Source: an uncultured Eubacterium sp.
GTDB lineage: Bacteria; Bacillota; Clostridia; Lachnospirales; Lachnospiraceae
Length of the DNA: 64,000 nucleotides
Assembly: GCA_945946665.1 (NCBI GenBank)
Contig: CAMEWO010000003.1
Span: 62,001 to 126,000 of the forward strand
Direction: 5' to 3'
Position numbers and translations under genes: made by a program. The notes below the pieces were generated by a model. The model had not been told where the DNA came from. It did not search any database and saw only the letters and a program-made list of their open reading frames with translations. Within the stretch, counting starts at the first letter, position 1; every line of letters starts with the position of its first letter. This document shows positions 46,023-55,602 of the stretch, in pieces.

Positions 46023-48356
46023 ATGATGGATTTATCCAATACCCTTTGGTCAGTTCTGATTCTGGCACTGTACTCATTACTGGTTTTATGTGTGCCAGCA
46101 GCTGTACTTGGGAAAAAGCTGTCAAACAGAAGATTATGCGAAAGATTTCTGATATATGTTGTTTTTGGTAATTTCTATATTATTAATATTGTTTTTATAC
46201 TACAGCTGATACATATATCAAATATAGTTACATTAATTGCAGCGTACTTGTGTCCGATACTGTTTGTCATAATTAGACCACGCAGAAAAGAATTAAGGGA
46301 GATGCTTCTTCGGGGTGGACAGAATATAAGCAGGCTGCTCCGGGGAACACTGGGAGTTAAGACATTTATTAAGCAGACCTGGAACAGATTTATATGTTTT
46401 CTGATTCGTCAGGTTAAAAAATTGTCAGTGATTAACAACAGGGAAAATCTTGAAGGAATACTGTTGCTTTTACTGATTGTGCTGATAGGGTATATGTATG
46501 GCTCTAACAGTATAAAGAATTATGGATATCTGGCATCAGATGTGGCTGTTCATAATTACTGGATTAATGCCATGTCAGATAATAATATATTTGTTGCAGG
46601 TGTGTATCCACATGGTTTTCACTGTGTGATTTATTTTCTTCATGCAGTATTCAGGATTGATACGTCAGTGCTCTTAAGACTGTTTGCAATGACTAATGTA
46701 ATTTATGTGCATATGGTTTTATTTGCATTTATTAAATATTTAACTAAATCAAGATATGCAGCTTATGGGGCATTGGTTATATATGTGGCAGTCAATTTTA
46801 TGAACAGTGGATGTTACAGCAGATTCTCTGCCAATCTTCCCCAGGAATTTGGATTTTTGTTTCTGTTTCCAACACTTTACTTTCTGTTTGAATATATGAA
46901 ACATGAGAGAACAAAAGGAAAAAAGGACAGGGAATATAAGAGAAGAAAATATTTTGAATTGACGGGGGCAGCATGCAGCTTCTCACTATCTATTGCTGTG
47001 CATTTTTATGGAGCCATGATTGTGGGAATATTCTGTGTTGCCATAGTTTTTGCGTACTGGATGAGATTTTTCAGACCATCTTATTTTTTAAGGCTCATGG
47101 CTGCATTGATTGCAGGAGTTGTTATTGCCGCACTTCCAATGGGAGTATCTATTGCACAGGGCAATCATTTTCAGGGGTCAATCGGTTGGGGACTTAATGT
47201 AATTAAGGGCAACAGCAGTCAGACAACAGATGAACAGACTAAAAGCTCTACCTTTGATGAGGATTTAAAAAATGCAGGATTGTCTGTTGCAGATATAGGT
47301 GGAACAGTTATTGTTACACCAGACGAGGATGCCAAGACTGATACAAAAGAAATCACGTCTGCCGGTGAGAGGCTGCTTAGTGTGGCAGGCAGGATTTTTA
47401 ACAGGCTGAGTATTATGTATCAGGGATTTGTGTCTACTATCAGCAAGTCTGTGGTTTATTTCAAGGCAGAGATGTGGGCAGATGCTATGATTATTCTTGT
47501 AGCATTCATATCTGTTGCAGGAACAGTCATGGCTGTTATTGATAGAAAAGACTATGATTCAGATATTGGAAACCAGTATGTGACTATTTCCCTTGGTGTA
47601 TTATTTACAGGGCTGATATTAATTTCTTCATTTGTTAAGCTCCCATCAATTATGGATGTAAACAGATGCAGGATATATTTTATGTATTCCTTTACAATTC
47701 TTATAGGAATTGCATTGGATTTTCTTCCTGCTATTGTGACAAGATTTATTAAGAAGAGATGGATATATAATATTGCTTCCCTTGTTATATCTTTTACAGT
47801 TGGCTTGGTTCTGTTTTCAGAATATGGCGTAAGACCAGCAGCCATGAACTCACGGCTTAATATTCTCCAGACTAATGGTGCGGTGTATTGTATGTACAGC
47901 ATAAAGAACCAGAGCAAAGACAATAACTGGACTATTGTTTCTCCAACAGATGAATTAAGAATGCTGGACGGGGAAGGGTATCATTATGAGCTTTCAGATT
48001 TTGCAAGGAAACAGAAAAGGACGTCAAAGTTTACAATTCCAACTAAATATATATATTTCTTCATTGAGAAAAAACCGCTGGATTATACAGTAACAGGGCA
48101 GTACAGCGGCCAGGAGATTTCGAAAGAAGGGGCATCACAGCCATATGCAGATTATTATTCAGGAAATAATATGTATAAAGGAGATGCCAGATACATACTT
48201 ATGAGTAAAATGTATTACTGGGCACAGAGATATCAGGAAATCTACCCTGAAGACTTTACAGTGTATTATGAGGACGATGAGTTTGTGTGCTATAAACTAG
48301 TCCAGAATACATCATTTTTAAATAATCTGGTTGTTGATTATGGATATAACAATTAG
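46023..48356 (+). CDS. Large polytopic membrane protein, GT-C-like
   Basis: 777 residues with about twelve helices and a C-terminal extracytoplasmic domain of about 170 residues. After the fourth helix or so, LASDVAVHNYWINAM followed by VYPHGFHCVIYFLHA resembles the acidic first loop of GT-C glycosyltransferases. An extracytoplasmic insert around residues 390-450 is Thr/Asp/Lys-rich. It may act on a lipid-linked sugar outside, or form part of the export path; neither is proven. GGGAAGGG lies before the start; ATG 46026 is an equal choice. It lies inside the Pel-like operon. Confidence 0.6.
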   Translation: MMDLSNTLWSVLILALYSLLVLCVPAAVLGKKLSNRRLCERFLIYVVFGNFYIINIVFILQLIHISNIVTLIAAYLCPILFVIIRPRRKELREMLLRGGQNISRLLRGTLGVKTFIKQTWNRFICFLIRQVKKLSVINNRENLEGILLLLLIVLIGYMYGSNSIKNYGYLASDVAVHNYWINAMSDNNIFVAGVYPHGFHCVIYFLHAVFRIDTSVLLRLFAMTNVIYVHMVLFAFIKYLTKSRYAAYGALVIYVAVNFMNSGCYSRFSANLPQEFGFLFLFPTLYFLFEYMKHERTKGKKDREYKRRKYFELTGAACSFSLSIAVHFYGAMIVGIFCVAIVFAYWMRFFRPSYFLRLMAALIAGVVIAALPMGVSIAQGNHFQGSIGWGLNVIKGNSSQTTDEQTKSSTFDEDLKNAGLSVADIGGTVIVTPDEDAKTDTKEITSAGERLLSVAGRIFNRLSIMYQGFVSTISKSVVYFKAEMWADAMIILVAFISVAGTVMAVIDRKDYDSDIGNQYVTISLGVLFTGLILISSFVKLPSIMDVNRCRIYFMYSFTILIGIALDFLPAIVTRFIKKRWIYNIASLVISFTVGLVLFSEYGVRPAAMNSRLNILQTNGAVYCMYSIKNQSKDNNWTIVSPTDELRMLDGEGYHYELSDFARKQKRTSKFTIPTKYIYFFIEKKPLDYTVTGQYSGQEISKEGASQPYADYYSGNNMYKGDARYILMSKMYYWAQRYQEIYPEDFTVYYEDDEFVCYKLVQNTSFLNNLVVDYGYNN

Positions 48357-48403
48357 CGGGCCTGACATATTATGTGGATTTGAATGGCAGAAATGAGGGT
48401 AAT

Positions 48404-50218
48404 ATGGAATCGAAGATGATAACTAAACGCATATTCTTAACCATAAGTGTCATTATGTTTCTAGTGCTTTTCCTGTTCCAGTTTACTGGAATTGTGAGAA
48501 GAAAATATAATGATTATGAGAGTAACAGCTACAAGGAAGCTACGGCCACAAGCCTTACGAAATCTGATGAATTTCAGGTACTTACTAATGAGACAGACGT
48601 TATTTTAAGTACTAACAAATACATTGTATATATTGGTGATATAAGTGACAGATATGGAAACACAGTTTACCAGTGGTGCAGGCTTTCAAAGAAGAACCTT
48701 ATGGTATATTCTGACATAACCCAGTATCATGTAAGTGGATGGAACAAACCGGAGATGGTAATAGTTGATTCAAATTACATGGATTACGATACACAGATGG
48801 ATTACCTGGAAGAAATATCTGATATGGGTGTCAACGTTACATTGTGTACTCTGCCTGAATACGATATTACCCGTAAGAATAAGCGCCTTATGGAATACTG
48901 TGGTATATCAAACTGGGCAAGAAAGATTACTGCTTCAGGAATCAGAGTTTTTGAGGATTTTCTTCTTGGTGGAGAAATCTGGTTTACACCAGAAAATGAC
49001 CCGGAAGGAGTGTACAACAACTTAAACCCGGTAGTTCCATGGTATACAACTACCACAGGAACCAAAACATATATGGCGGCAGAGCTGTCAGATGAGTATG
49101 AGAACATTGATAATGAGGACCAGCCTTCCCTTATATGGCGAAAGCGCTGCAAAGACTCATATGTATTCTGCATTAATGGTGATTTTATAAGCGATATTTC
49201 AGGAATTGGAATATTAAGTGCTATTCTGTATGAATCAAAGGATTATGATATATATCCTGTGGTAGATGCGCAGACATTTGTAGTTGCCAATTTTCCATAC
49301 TTCTCCAGCGAGAATGACAATGCCATCCAGAAGTTTTATGGTAAGAATACATCTGGTTTTACTGAAAATGTAGTATGGCCGGATTTATCCAACCTTTCAA
49401 CAAAGCTTCAGGCAAAGATGACATTTATGGCTGCACCGCAGCTTAATTATTCAGACAGGAAACTTCCGTCTGTTAATGAACTGGATTATTTCTTCAGACT
49501 TATAAGAGAGCAGAAGGGTGAGGTAGGACTTACAAGTTCTAAGGCAACAGTTGATATTCTTGCAGATAAGCTGGAAGCTGATAAGGGATTTTACAGAAAT
49601 TATGTAGGCGGCTATGATTTCTTAAGCATCAGGCTTAAAAAAGATGAACTTCAGGGAATGAAGGATATTAACAATGATATTCTTAAGGACGTCAAGACAT
49701 ATGTTACAGGTTCAGATGAATATGTGGGCAGCAATCTTTTCTCATATTATGATGACGATAAGCTGTTGGTTGAGTCTCCTGTAAGTGCAGAAAAATACAA
49801 TTTCTCAGAGGATTTTAAGTTGAGATGCATTAATACTTCATTGGCATATACAAATATAGATATGGATGTCTGGGACATATATTTCCCAACTGATGAAGAA
49901 AAGCTGTGGAACAAATATATTAAAAATGTTTCTTCTTCAGTTGAAAATCTCTTAAAAGGCAGCAAAAAACTGACCCAGTGTACAGTTTCTGAACTGGATA
50001 AGAGAGTTCGGGAGATGTTGAGTCTTAATTACAGTTACAGAATGGATAATTCTTCTCTTGTGGTAGATATAGAGGGAAAACAGGAAATTTCAAGGTTCTT
50101 GTATAGAAGCCATAAGGATGAGATTGAATCTGTTGTTGGAGGCACATTTACCAAGGTAGAAGATGGCGCATACATAATAACCGCCACAGAGAAGAGGATT
50201 GAGATTAATTTCAAGTAA
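48404..50218 (+). CDS. DUF2194-like membrane-anchored protein of the Pel-type cluster
   Basis: 604 residues with one N-terminal anchor (ITKRIFLTISVIMFLVLFLF) and a large extracytoplasmic region. The central part (VVDAQTFVVANFPYFS, MTFMAAPQLNY, LDYFFRLIREQKGEVGLTSSKA) has the look of a polysaccharide-deacetylase-like barrel and matches the DUF2194 type found beside PelF/PelG in Firmicutes. It may take the place of PelA (deacetylase/hydrolase). ATG 48404 follows GAGGG by 4 nt; the track start upstream lacks a site. Confidence 0.65.
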   Translation: MESKMITKRIFLTISVIMFLVLFLFQFTGIVRRKYNDYESNSYKEATATSLTKSDEFQVLTNETDVILSTNKYIVYIGDISDRYGNTVYQWCRLSKKNLMVYSDITQYHVSGWNKPEMVIVDSNYMDYDTQMDYLEEISDMGVNVTLCTLPEYDITRKNKRLMEYCGISNWARKITASGIRVFEDFLLGGEIWFTPENDPEGVYNNLNPVVPWYTTTTGTKTYMAAELSDEYENIDNEDQPSLIWRKRCKDSYVFCINGDFISDISGIGILSAILYESKDYDIYPVVDAQTFVVANFPYFSSENDNAIQKFYGKNTSGFTENVVWPDLSNLSTKLQAKMTFMAAPQLNYSDRKLPSVNELDYFFRLIREQKGEVGLTSSKATVDILADKLEADKGFYRNYVGGYDFLSIRLKKDELQGMKDINNDILKDVKTYVTGSDEYVGSNLFSYYDDDKLLVESPVSAEKYNFSEDFKLRCINTSLAYTNIDMDVWDIYFPTDEEKLWNKYIKNVSSSVENLLKGSKKLTQCTVSELDKRVREMLSLNYSYRMDNSSLVVDIEGKQEISRFLYRSHKDEIESVVGGTFTKVEDGAYIITATEKRIEINFK

Positions 50219-50238
50219 AAGAAAGGCATAGGTTTGCT

Positions 50239-51666
50239 ATGAAGATATGTTTAGTGGCAGAGGGATGCTATCCATATGTAATTGGTGGTGTTTCAGGCTG
50301 GATTAACAACCTTATAACTTCATTTCCAGAGTATGAATTCATTATGCTGGCTATTATATCTGACAGGTCAGTCAGTGGCAAGTTCAAATATACTCTTCCT
50401 GAGAACCTGACAGAGGTTCATGAAGTATATCTTAATGATAAAGAGTATGTTACCAGAAAAAGCAAGAAATATAATAAAGCCCGTCTTTCCAATGAGAATC
50501 TGAAGGCTCTGGAGTCATTGCTGATAGGAAGGGATACTGACTGGGAACGCCTTACAAAACTGTTCCAGAGTCATAAGATTTCACTGGATCAGCTTCTGAT
50601 GGGACCGGACTTCCTGGAAGCATCTATGAGAAATTATGAGTTAAAGCATGGTGAAATTGTTTTCTCTGATTTCCTCTGGACTATGAGGTCTATGTACCTT
50701 CCATTATTCCTTTCAATGCAGTCGGATATTCCAAGAGCAGATATATACCACTGTGTTGCCACTGGTTATTCAGGAATAATGGGTGGCATGGCTAAGATTC
50801 TATATCCTGAGAGCAGGTTGATTATATCAGAACATGGTATCTATACAAGAGAGCGTGAGGAAGAGATAATTAAATCGGACTGGATACAGAGCATATACAA
50901 GAATATCTGGATTGACCAGTTTAAGAAAATGTCTCTTCTTGCCTATGACAAGGCGGATGTTGTTACTTCGCTGTACGCAAGGGCAAGGGAGTTACAGATT
51001 GAGCTGGGTTGTAAGGAAGCAAAGACAATAATTACCCCTAATGGAATTGACCCTGCCAGATTCGCAAATATACCGCAGAAAGACCCTGATGACCAGTATA
51101 TTAATGTGGGGGCTGTTCTTCGTGTTACACCAATTAAAGATGTAAAGACCATGATTATGGCATTTGGATATGCCAAGGTAATAGAGCCAAAACTGAAACT
51201 GTGGATTATGGGTCCTACAGATGAGGACCCTGATTATGCCAAGGAGTGTTTTACTCTGGTGGATGACATGAAGATTAAAGATGTTGTGTTCACTGGAAGA
51301 ATCAACACCAGCGAGTACATTGGCAAGATGGATTTTACGATTCTTACAAGTATAAGTGAAGGCCAGCCTCTTACCATACTTGAAGGATATGGGGCCAAGA
51401 AACCTGTAATTGCTACTGATGTTGGTAACTGCAGGGGACTTATATATGGTGAGGGGGATAATTTCGGTCAGGCAGGAATACTTACCCACATTATGAATGT
51501 GGAGGAGATAAAGGATGCCATTGTATATCTGGCACAGCATCCTGATGTGTGCAGACAGTATGGCGAGAATGGATATAATCGTTTTATGAGCAAATACACC
51601 ATTCAGGATATGAAGAATACCTACGCAGATATATATAAAAAATTATCCACAGTAAAGGAGAGATAG
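50239..51666 (+). CDS. pelF: Pel polysaccharide glycosyltransferase PelF
   Basis: Cytosolic GT4 enzyme that polymerises the Pel backbone from UDP-sugars. 475 residues. The start KICLVAEGCYPYVIGGVSGWI is characteristic of PelF, as are ISEHGIYTREREEEI and NGIDPARF. The donor-site E-x7-E motif is in SEGQPLTILEGYGAKKPVIATDVG. It stands between the DUF2194 gene and PelG, 4 nt before the latter, the conserved order of Pel clusters. Confidence 0.93.
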   Translation: MKICLVAEGCYPYVIGGVSGWINNLITSFPEYEFIMLAIISDRSVSGKFKYTLPENLTEVHEVYLNDKEYVTRKSKKYNKARLSNENLKALESLLIGRDTDWERLTKLFQSHKISLDQLLMGPDFLEASMRNYELKHGEIVFSDFLWTMRSMYLPLFLSMQSDIPRADIYHCVATGYSGIMGGMAKILYPESRLIISEHGIYTREREEEIIKSDWIQSIYKNIWIDQFKKMSLLAYDKADVVTSLYARARELQIELGCKEAKTIITPNGIDPARFANIPQKDPDDQYINVGAVLRVTPIKDVKTMIMAFGYAKVIEPKLKLWIMGPTDEDPDYAKECFTLVDDMKIKDVVFTGRINTSEYIGKMDFTILTSISEGQPLTILEGYGAKKPVIATDVGNCRGLIYGEGDNFGQAGILTHIMNVEEIKDAIVYLAQHPDVCRQYGENGYNRFMSKYTIQDMKNTYADIYKKLSTVKER

Positions 51667-51670
51667 GGCA

Positions 51671-53179
51671 ATGGCTGGAATTGGAATTAAGTTAAACAGG
51701 TTCTTTGGTAAAAGCTCTGTTTCATCATACGTTGCAGGAGCAGGATACAGCGTAATTACAACTGTTGCACCAATGATAGTGGTTATTGGTGATATTATGC
51801 TTATGAGATGGGCCCTTGGATATACAGATGGAACCACATATAATAACAGAGAACTGTTTCAGGTTACAATTCTTTACATATTCATGTTTACATTGCTGGC
51901 ATCATCGCCATTTAACGCGGTGTTGTCTAAATATGTATCAGATGAGATATATAAAGAGCAGTACAGCAACATTATGGCGGCTTTCAGAGTGGGTATTGTT
52001 CTTAATATGGTTCTGAACTGTGTTCTTATTATCCCATTTACACTTCATGAGTACTATGTAGGACATGTGGACATTATCTACATTCTTGCTTCCATAGTCT
52101 GCTTTATTGCACTGTCACTGACATTCTATACAGTGCTTTACCTTTCGCTGTGTAAGGATTATGGAAAAATATCACAGTTTTATGTTATAGGAATGGCAGT
52201 GGCGTTCTTTTTATCACTTTTCCTTGTCAGGATTATTGGAATGGAGATAACCCTTGCAATGATTATTTCCCTGGCTGTGGGATTTATAGTAATATCTTCT
52301 CTTTCCTATGCCCTGTTACGACATTACTTTAGTAATAACAGCAGAAAATATCTGGATGTTTTGAGGTATATGTTCAGATTCTGGAAGCTGGTGCTTGCCA
52401 ATACATTCTATACACTGGGATTATTCATCCATAACTTTGTATTCTGGAATTCGGGACTTAGGAATGTGGTGGTAAACAGCTTTGTATGTGCGGAATCCTA
52501 TGATTTTGCCACATGTCTTGGTATGTTTACTAACCTGTCAGCAAGTATACTGTTCGTATCACTGATTGAGATGCATTTTAACCAGAGGTACAAGGATTTT
52601 TCCCAGTCAATTATTGGTGGAAGACTGATAGATATTAAGAAAACCAAGGCCAGAATGTTCAGAATGCTTACAGAGATGCTTATGACAATGGTTCGTATAC
52701 AGTTTATTGTATCAACTGTTATTTTTCTTGTATGTATAATTGTACTACAGAGACTGGGATTTTCAGGAATGATTATACAGCTTTATCCTTGTCTTGCTGC
52801 AGGATATTTCATGGTGTATATAATGTATGCAGTGTTCATGTTCCTGTACTATTTCAATGATCTGGACGGAGCGTTGATGACATCACTTATATTCTGTCTG
52901 GTTACACTGGCAGGAAGTATTGTCAGCATGAAGCTGGATGTTATCTGGTATGGACTGGGACTTGTGATAGGTTCATTTCTTGCATGGACATACGGATATT
53001 TCAGGCTGAAATATATTGAGAACACCTTACATATACATATTTTCTGTAATGGTAATATTCTTGCCAAGGTTAAGGGCAAAAGACCATCCGGAGAGGTGTA
53101 CCATGGGGTTGTTGTAGAGGATAGCCGGGGGTATGAGAAGGCAAAGAATGTAAAGATTAAAAAGCAGAAAAGAAGATAA
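51671..53179 (+). CDS. pelG: Pel exporter PelG
   Basis: 502 residues with about twelve helices of the MOP/flippase type. The start MAGIGIKLNRFFGKSSVSSYVAGAGYS-like region and IALSLTFYTVLYLSLCKDYG are typical of PelG, the membrane exporter working with PelF, PelD and PelE. The C-terminal 50 residues are basic and cytosolic. Ribosome site AGGG. The next gene follows 21 nt later. Confidence 0.92.
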   Translation: MAGIGIKLNRFFGKSSVSSYVAGAGYSVITTVAPMIVVIGDIMLMRWALGYTDGTTYNNRELFQVTILYIFMFTLLASSPFNAVLSKYVSDEIYKEQYSNIMAAFRVGIVLNMVLNCVLIIPFTLHEYYVGHVDIIYILASIVCFIALSLTFYTVLYLSLCKDYGKISQFYVIGMAVAFFLSLFLVRIIGMEITLAMIISLAVGFIVISSLSYALLRHYFSNNSRKYLDVLRYMFRFWKLVLANTFYTLGLFIHNFVFWNSGLRNVVVNSFVCAESYDFATCLGMFTNLSASILFVSLIEMHFNQRYKDFSQSIIGGRLIDIKKTKARMFRMLTEMLMTMVRIQFIVSTVIFLVCIIVLQRLGFSGMIIQLYPCLAAGYFMVYIMYAVFMFLYYFNDLDGALMTSLIFCLVTLAGSIVSMKLDVIWYGLGLVIGSFLAWTYGYFRLKYIENTLHIHIFCNGNILAKVKGKRPSGEVYHGVVVEDSRGYEKAKNVKIKKQKRR

Positions 53180-53200
53180 ATCCAGAAAGTGAGGAAAGCT

Positions 53201-53581
53201 ATGATGCCGTTAGTATTAAGGATGATTATGGTTGTTGCAGGATGTTTATTTCTGATACTTAATTTCGTTACATATGTAAAGAAAAATCTTACTGAAAAAT
53301 TTACATGGATGTGGACATTTTTTTGCGTTGTAATGATTCTGTCAGGTATTGTTCCGGGGTTAAACAACTGGAGCTTCCAGTTTAATTCCTGGGGTTATAT
53401 GGCATTGTGTATTATCCTGGTTCTTATAGTTCAGTTTATATTTATAATAACTAAGGAGATTGCCAATCTGAAGAAAAGAAACAAGGAGCTTGCTATGCAT
53501 GTTTCCCTGCTTAACCAGGAAAATGAGCGTATTCTTGCACAGCTGGAGAAACTTACAGGAAAGACAAAGGCGGAACTTTAA
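53201..53581 (+). CDS. DUF2304-like small membrane protein
   Basis: 126 residues: three hydrophobic helices and a C-terminal coiled coil (EIANLKKRNKELAMHVSLLNQENERILAQLEKL). This matches DUF2304 proteins, which commonly sit next to GT2 lipid-glycosyltransferases, as here. ATG 53201 has GAGG 6 nt upstream; the track GTG overlaps it. Confidence 0.72.
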   Translation: MMPLVLRMIMVVAGCLFLILNFVTYVKKNLTEKFTWMWTFFCVVMILSGIVPGLNNWSFQFNSWGYMALCIILVLIVQFIFIITKEIANLKKRNKELAMHVSLLNQENERILAQLEKLTGKTKAEL

Positions 53582-53592
53582 AGGAATTGCCC

Positions 53593-54807
53593 ATGAAGAA
53601 AAAAATATTGTTTGTAATCAACACCCTGGGAAGAGCCGGAGCAGAAAATGCCCTGATAGCACTGCTTAACAGTCTTGATCAGACCAAAGTTCAGATATAT
53701 CTGTATGTGTGTCTTGACCAGGGGGAATTAATAGATGATATCCCTAAGCATGTTACAGTGTTGAATAACAGATTCTGTAATACGTCGGTATTGTCGGGAA
53801 ATGGAAAACGAAAACTTGTTAAGCATCTGTTCTGTAAAATATTTAAACATGGAGCTGTTGTTAAAAATATTCCATATATTGTGTCTAATGCCTTTGAATC
53901 AGTAAAAAGCGGCAGGGGACTTAATATGGAAAAGCTGTTGTGGAGTACCGTGGCAGATTCCTGTGACAGATTTGATATTCATTTTGACCTGGCGGTTTCC
54001 TACATTGAGGGAGCCTCTGCTTACTATGTAGACAGGTATGTTAATGCAGAAAGAAAGGCTGCTTTCATACATATTGACTATACCTCTGCGGGATATACAA
54101 GAAAACTGGACAGAAACTGTTTTACCCGGTTCGACAGGATATTTACAGTTTCAGGAGAAGTGAAAGATGCATTTTTGACAGTGTATCCTGAGTGCAGTGA
54201 CAGAGTGAAGGTTTTTCACAATATAATTAATATTGAAGGAATAAAAAGAAAAGCTCTTGAAGAAAAGGGGCTTGAGCCAGAGATTACTGCTTCTGATGGA
54301 ATAAAGCTTCTTACGGTATGCAGACTAACACCACAGAAATCTCTTGAGGTTTCTGTAGGGGCGATGAAGCTTCTTGTGGACAGAGGAGTGGAAGCTGTCT
54401 GGTACTGCCTTGGAGATGGCCCGGAAAGAGGAAAACTGGAAAAAGAAGTGGAAGAGATGGGATTAAAGGATAGATTTGTATTCTTAGGAGCAAAAAACAA
54501 TCCTTATCCATATTATAAGAAATCGGACATATATGTTCATGCCACCAGATTTGAGGGCAAGAGTATTGCTATACAGGAAGCACAGATATTAGGCTGCCCG
54601 GTTATTGCTTCAGACTGTTCGGGAAACAGAGAACAGGTTGTTGATGGTGTGGATGGCTATCTATGTGAATTCAGTAAAGAGGGTATTGCTTCAGCCATAA
54701 TGAAGATGCTGGACAATAAACAGCATTGGGATGAGTATACCTTAAGGGCCAGAGAAAAAGTACATAATGATGACAGGGAACTTAATTATCTGTATGAATT
54801 ATTGTAG
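53593..54807 (+). CDS. GT4-family glycosyltransferase
   Basis: 404 residues, GT-B fold. The N-terminal domain starts ILFVINTLGRAGAENALIALL (GAE motif of donor-binding loops); the C-terminal domain has LTVCRLTPQKSLEVSVGAM, LGDGPERGKLE and the E-x7-E motif (HATRFEGKSIAIQEAQ). It likely adds a sugar to the polymer or a lipid carrier; acceptor unknown. ATG 53593 with AAGGA 7 nt upstream. Confidence 0.88.
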   Translation: MKKKILFVINTLGRAGAENALIALLNSLDQTKVQIYLYVCLDQGELIDDIPKHVTVLNNRFCNTSVLSGNGKRKLVKHLFCKIFKHGAVVKNIPYIVSNAFESVKSGRGLNMEKLLWSTVADSCDRFDIHFDLAVSYIEGASAYYVDRYVNAERKAAFIHIDYTSAGYTRKLDRNCFTRFDRIFTVSGEVKDAFLTVYPECSDRVKVFHNIINIEGIKRKALEEKGLEPEITASDGIKLLTVCRLTPQKSLEVSVGAMKLLVDRGVEAVWYCLGDGPERGKLEKEVEEMGLKDRFVFLGAKNNPYPYYKKSDIYVHATRFEGKSIAIQEAQILGCPVIASDCSGNREQVVDGVDGYLCEFSKEGIASAIMKMLDNKQHWDEYTLRAREKVHNDDRELNYLYELL

Positions 54808-54834
54808 ATAAATTATTTGAGGGGAGGAGTCCAT

Positions 54835-55602
54835 ATGCAGAAGGAGGTTCTGATAATAATACCTGCATATAATGAGGAACAGAATATTGACAAGGTACTT
54901 GATAACCTGACTACACCGGAGATTTCGTCAGTGTGTGATATCCTTGTTATGAATGATGCTTCCTCTGATAATACTAACTGGAAAGCAAAGAAGAGACATA
55001 TAGCAGTTGTTACTCATGTTTTTAATCTGGGATACGGTGGCGCATTACAGCTTGGCTATAAATACGCAATAAGATACCGGTATAAGTATGTTATCCAGAT
55101 GGATGCAGATGGACAGCATGATGCATGTAATGTGCTTAATATATATAACACATTAAAAACCAAAGTAAATGGCTCTTATCCTGACATTGTGCTGGGTTCA
55201 AGATATCTTCCGGGAAGCGCACCTTATCCGGTTTCATTTATGAAGAATATCGCTTATAAAATGTTCCGCTTTATTATCAAGGCGACCACCGGGAAGACCA
55301 TTATGGACCCTACAACAGGATTGCAGGGCCTGAGCTGGAGAGCCATGGTATATTATTCAAAGTTTGGTAATTTTGATGACAGATATCCTGATGCCAACAT
55401 GATTACAGGTATGATTCTTAAGGGATATAATGTAGTGGAAATTCCAGGGGTTATGCATGTAAGAACTGCTGGAAAGAGCATGCATTCAGGATTAAAGCCT
55501 ATTGGGTATATGTTTCATATGTTTTTAAGTATTCTTGGAATACTTATCCGTCAGAACAAAGAGAAAAACGAGCCAAAAGCAGTGGAGAAAAATAATGTAT
55601 AA
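54835..55602 (+). CDS. GT2-family glycosyltransferase (polyprenyl-phosphate sugar transferase type)
   Basis: 255 residues, GT-A fold: IIPAYNEEQNIDKVL, the DxD region MDADGQHDA, and GLQGLSWRAM with YPDANMI. These marks resemble dolichol/undecaprenyl-phosphate mannosyl- or glucosyltransferases. The linked DUF2304 gene supports a lipid-linked sugar role. ATG 54835 has GGGGAGGAG upstream. It overlaps the next gene by 8 nt. Confidence 0.85.
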   Translation: MQKEVLIIIPAYNEEQNIDKVLDNLTTPEISSVCDILVMNDASSDNTNWKAKKRHIAVVTHVFNLGYGGALQLGYKYAIRYRYKYVIQMDADGQHDACNVLNIYNTLKTKVNGSYPDIVLGSRYLPGSAPYPVSFMKNIAYKMFRFIIKATTGKTIMDPTTGLQGLSWRAMVYYSKFGNFDDRYPDANMITGMILKGYNVVEIPGVMHVRTAGKSMHSGLKPIGYMFHMFLSILGILIRQNKEKNEPKAVEKNNV

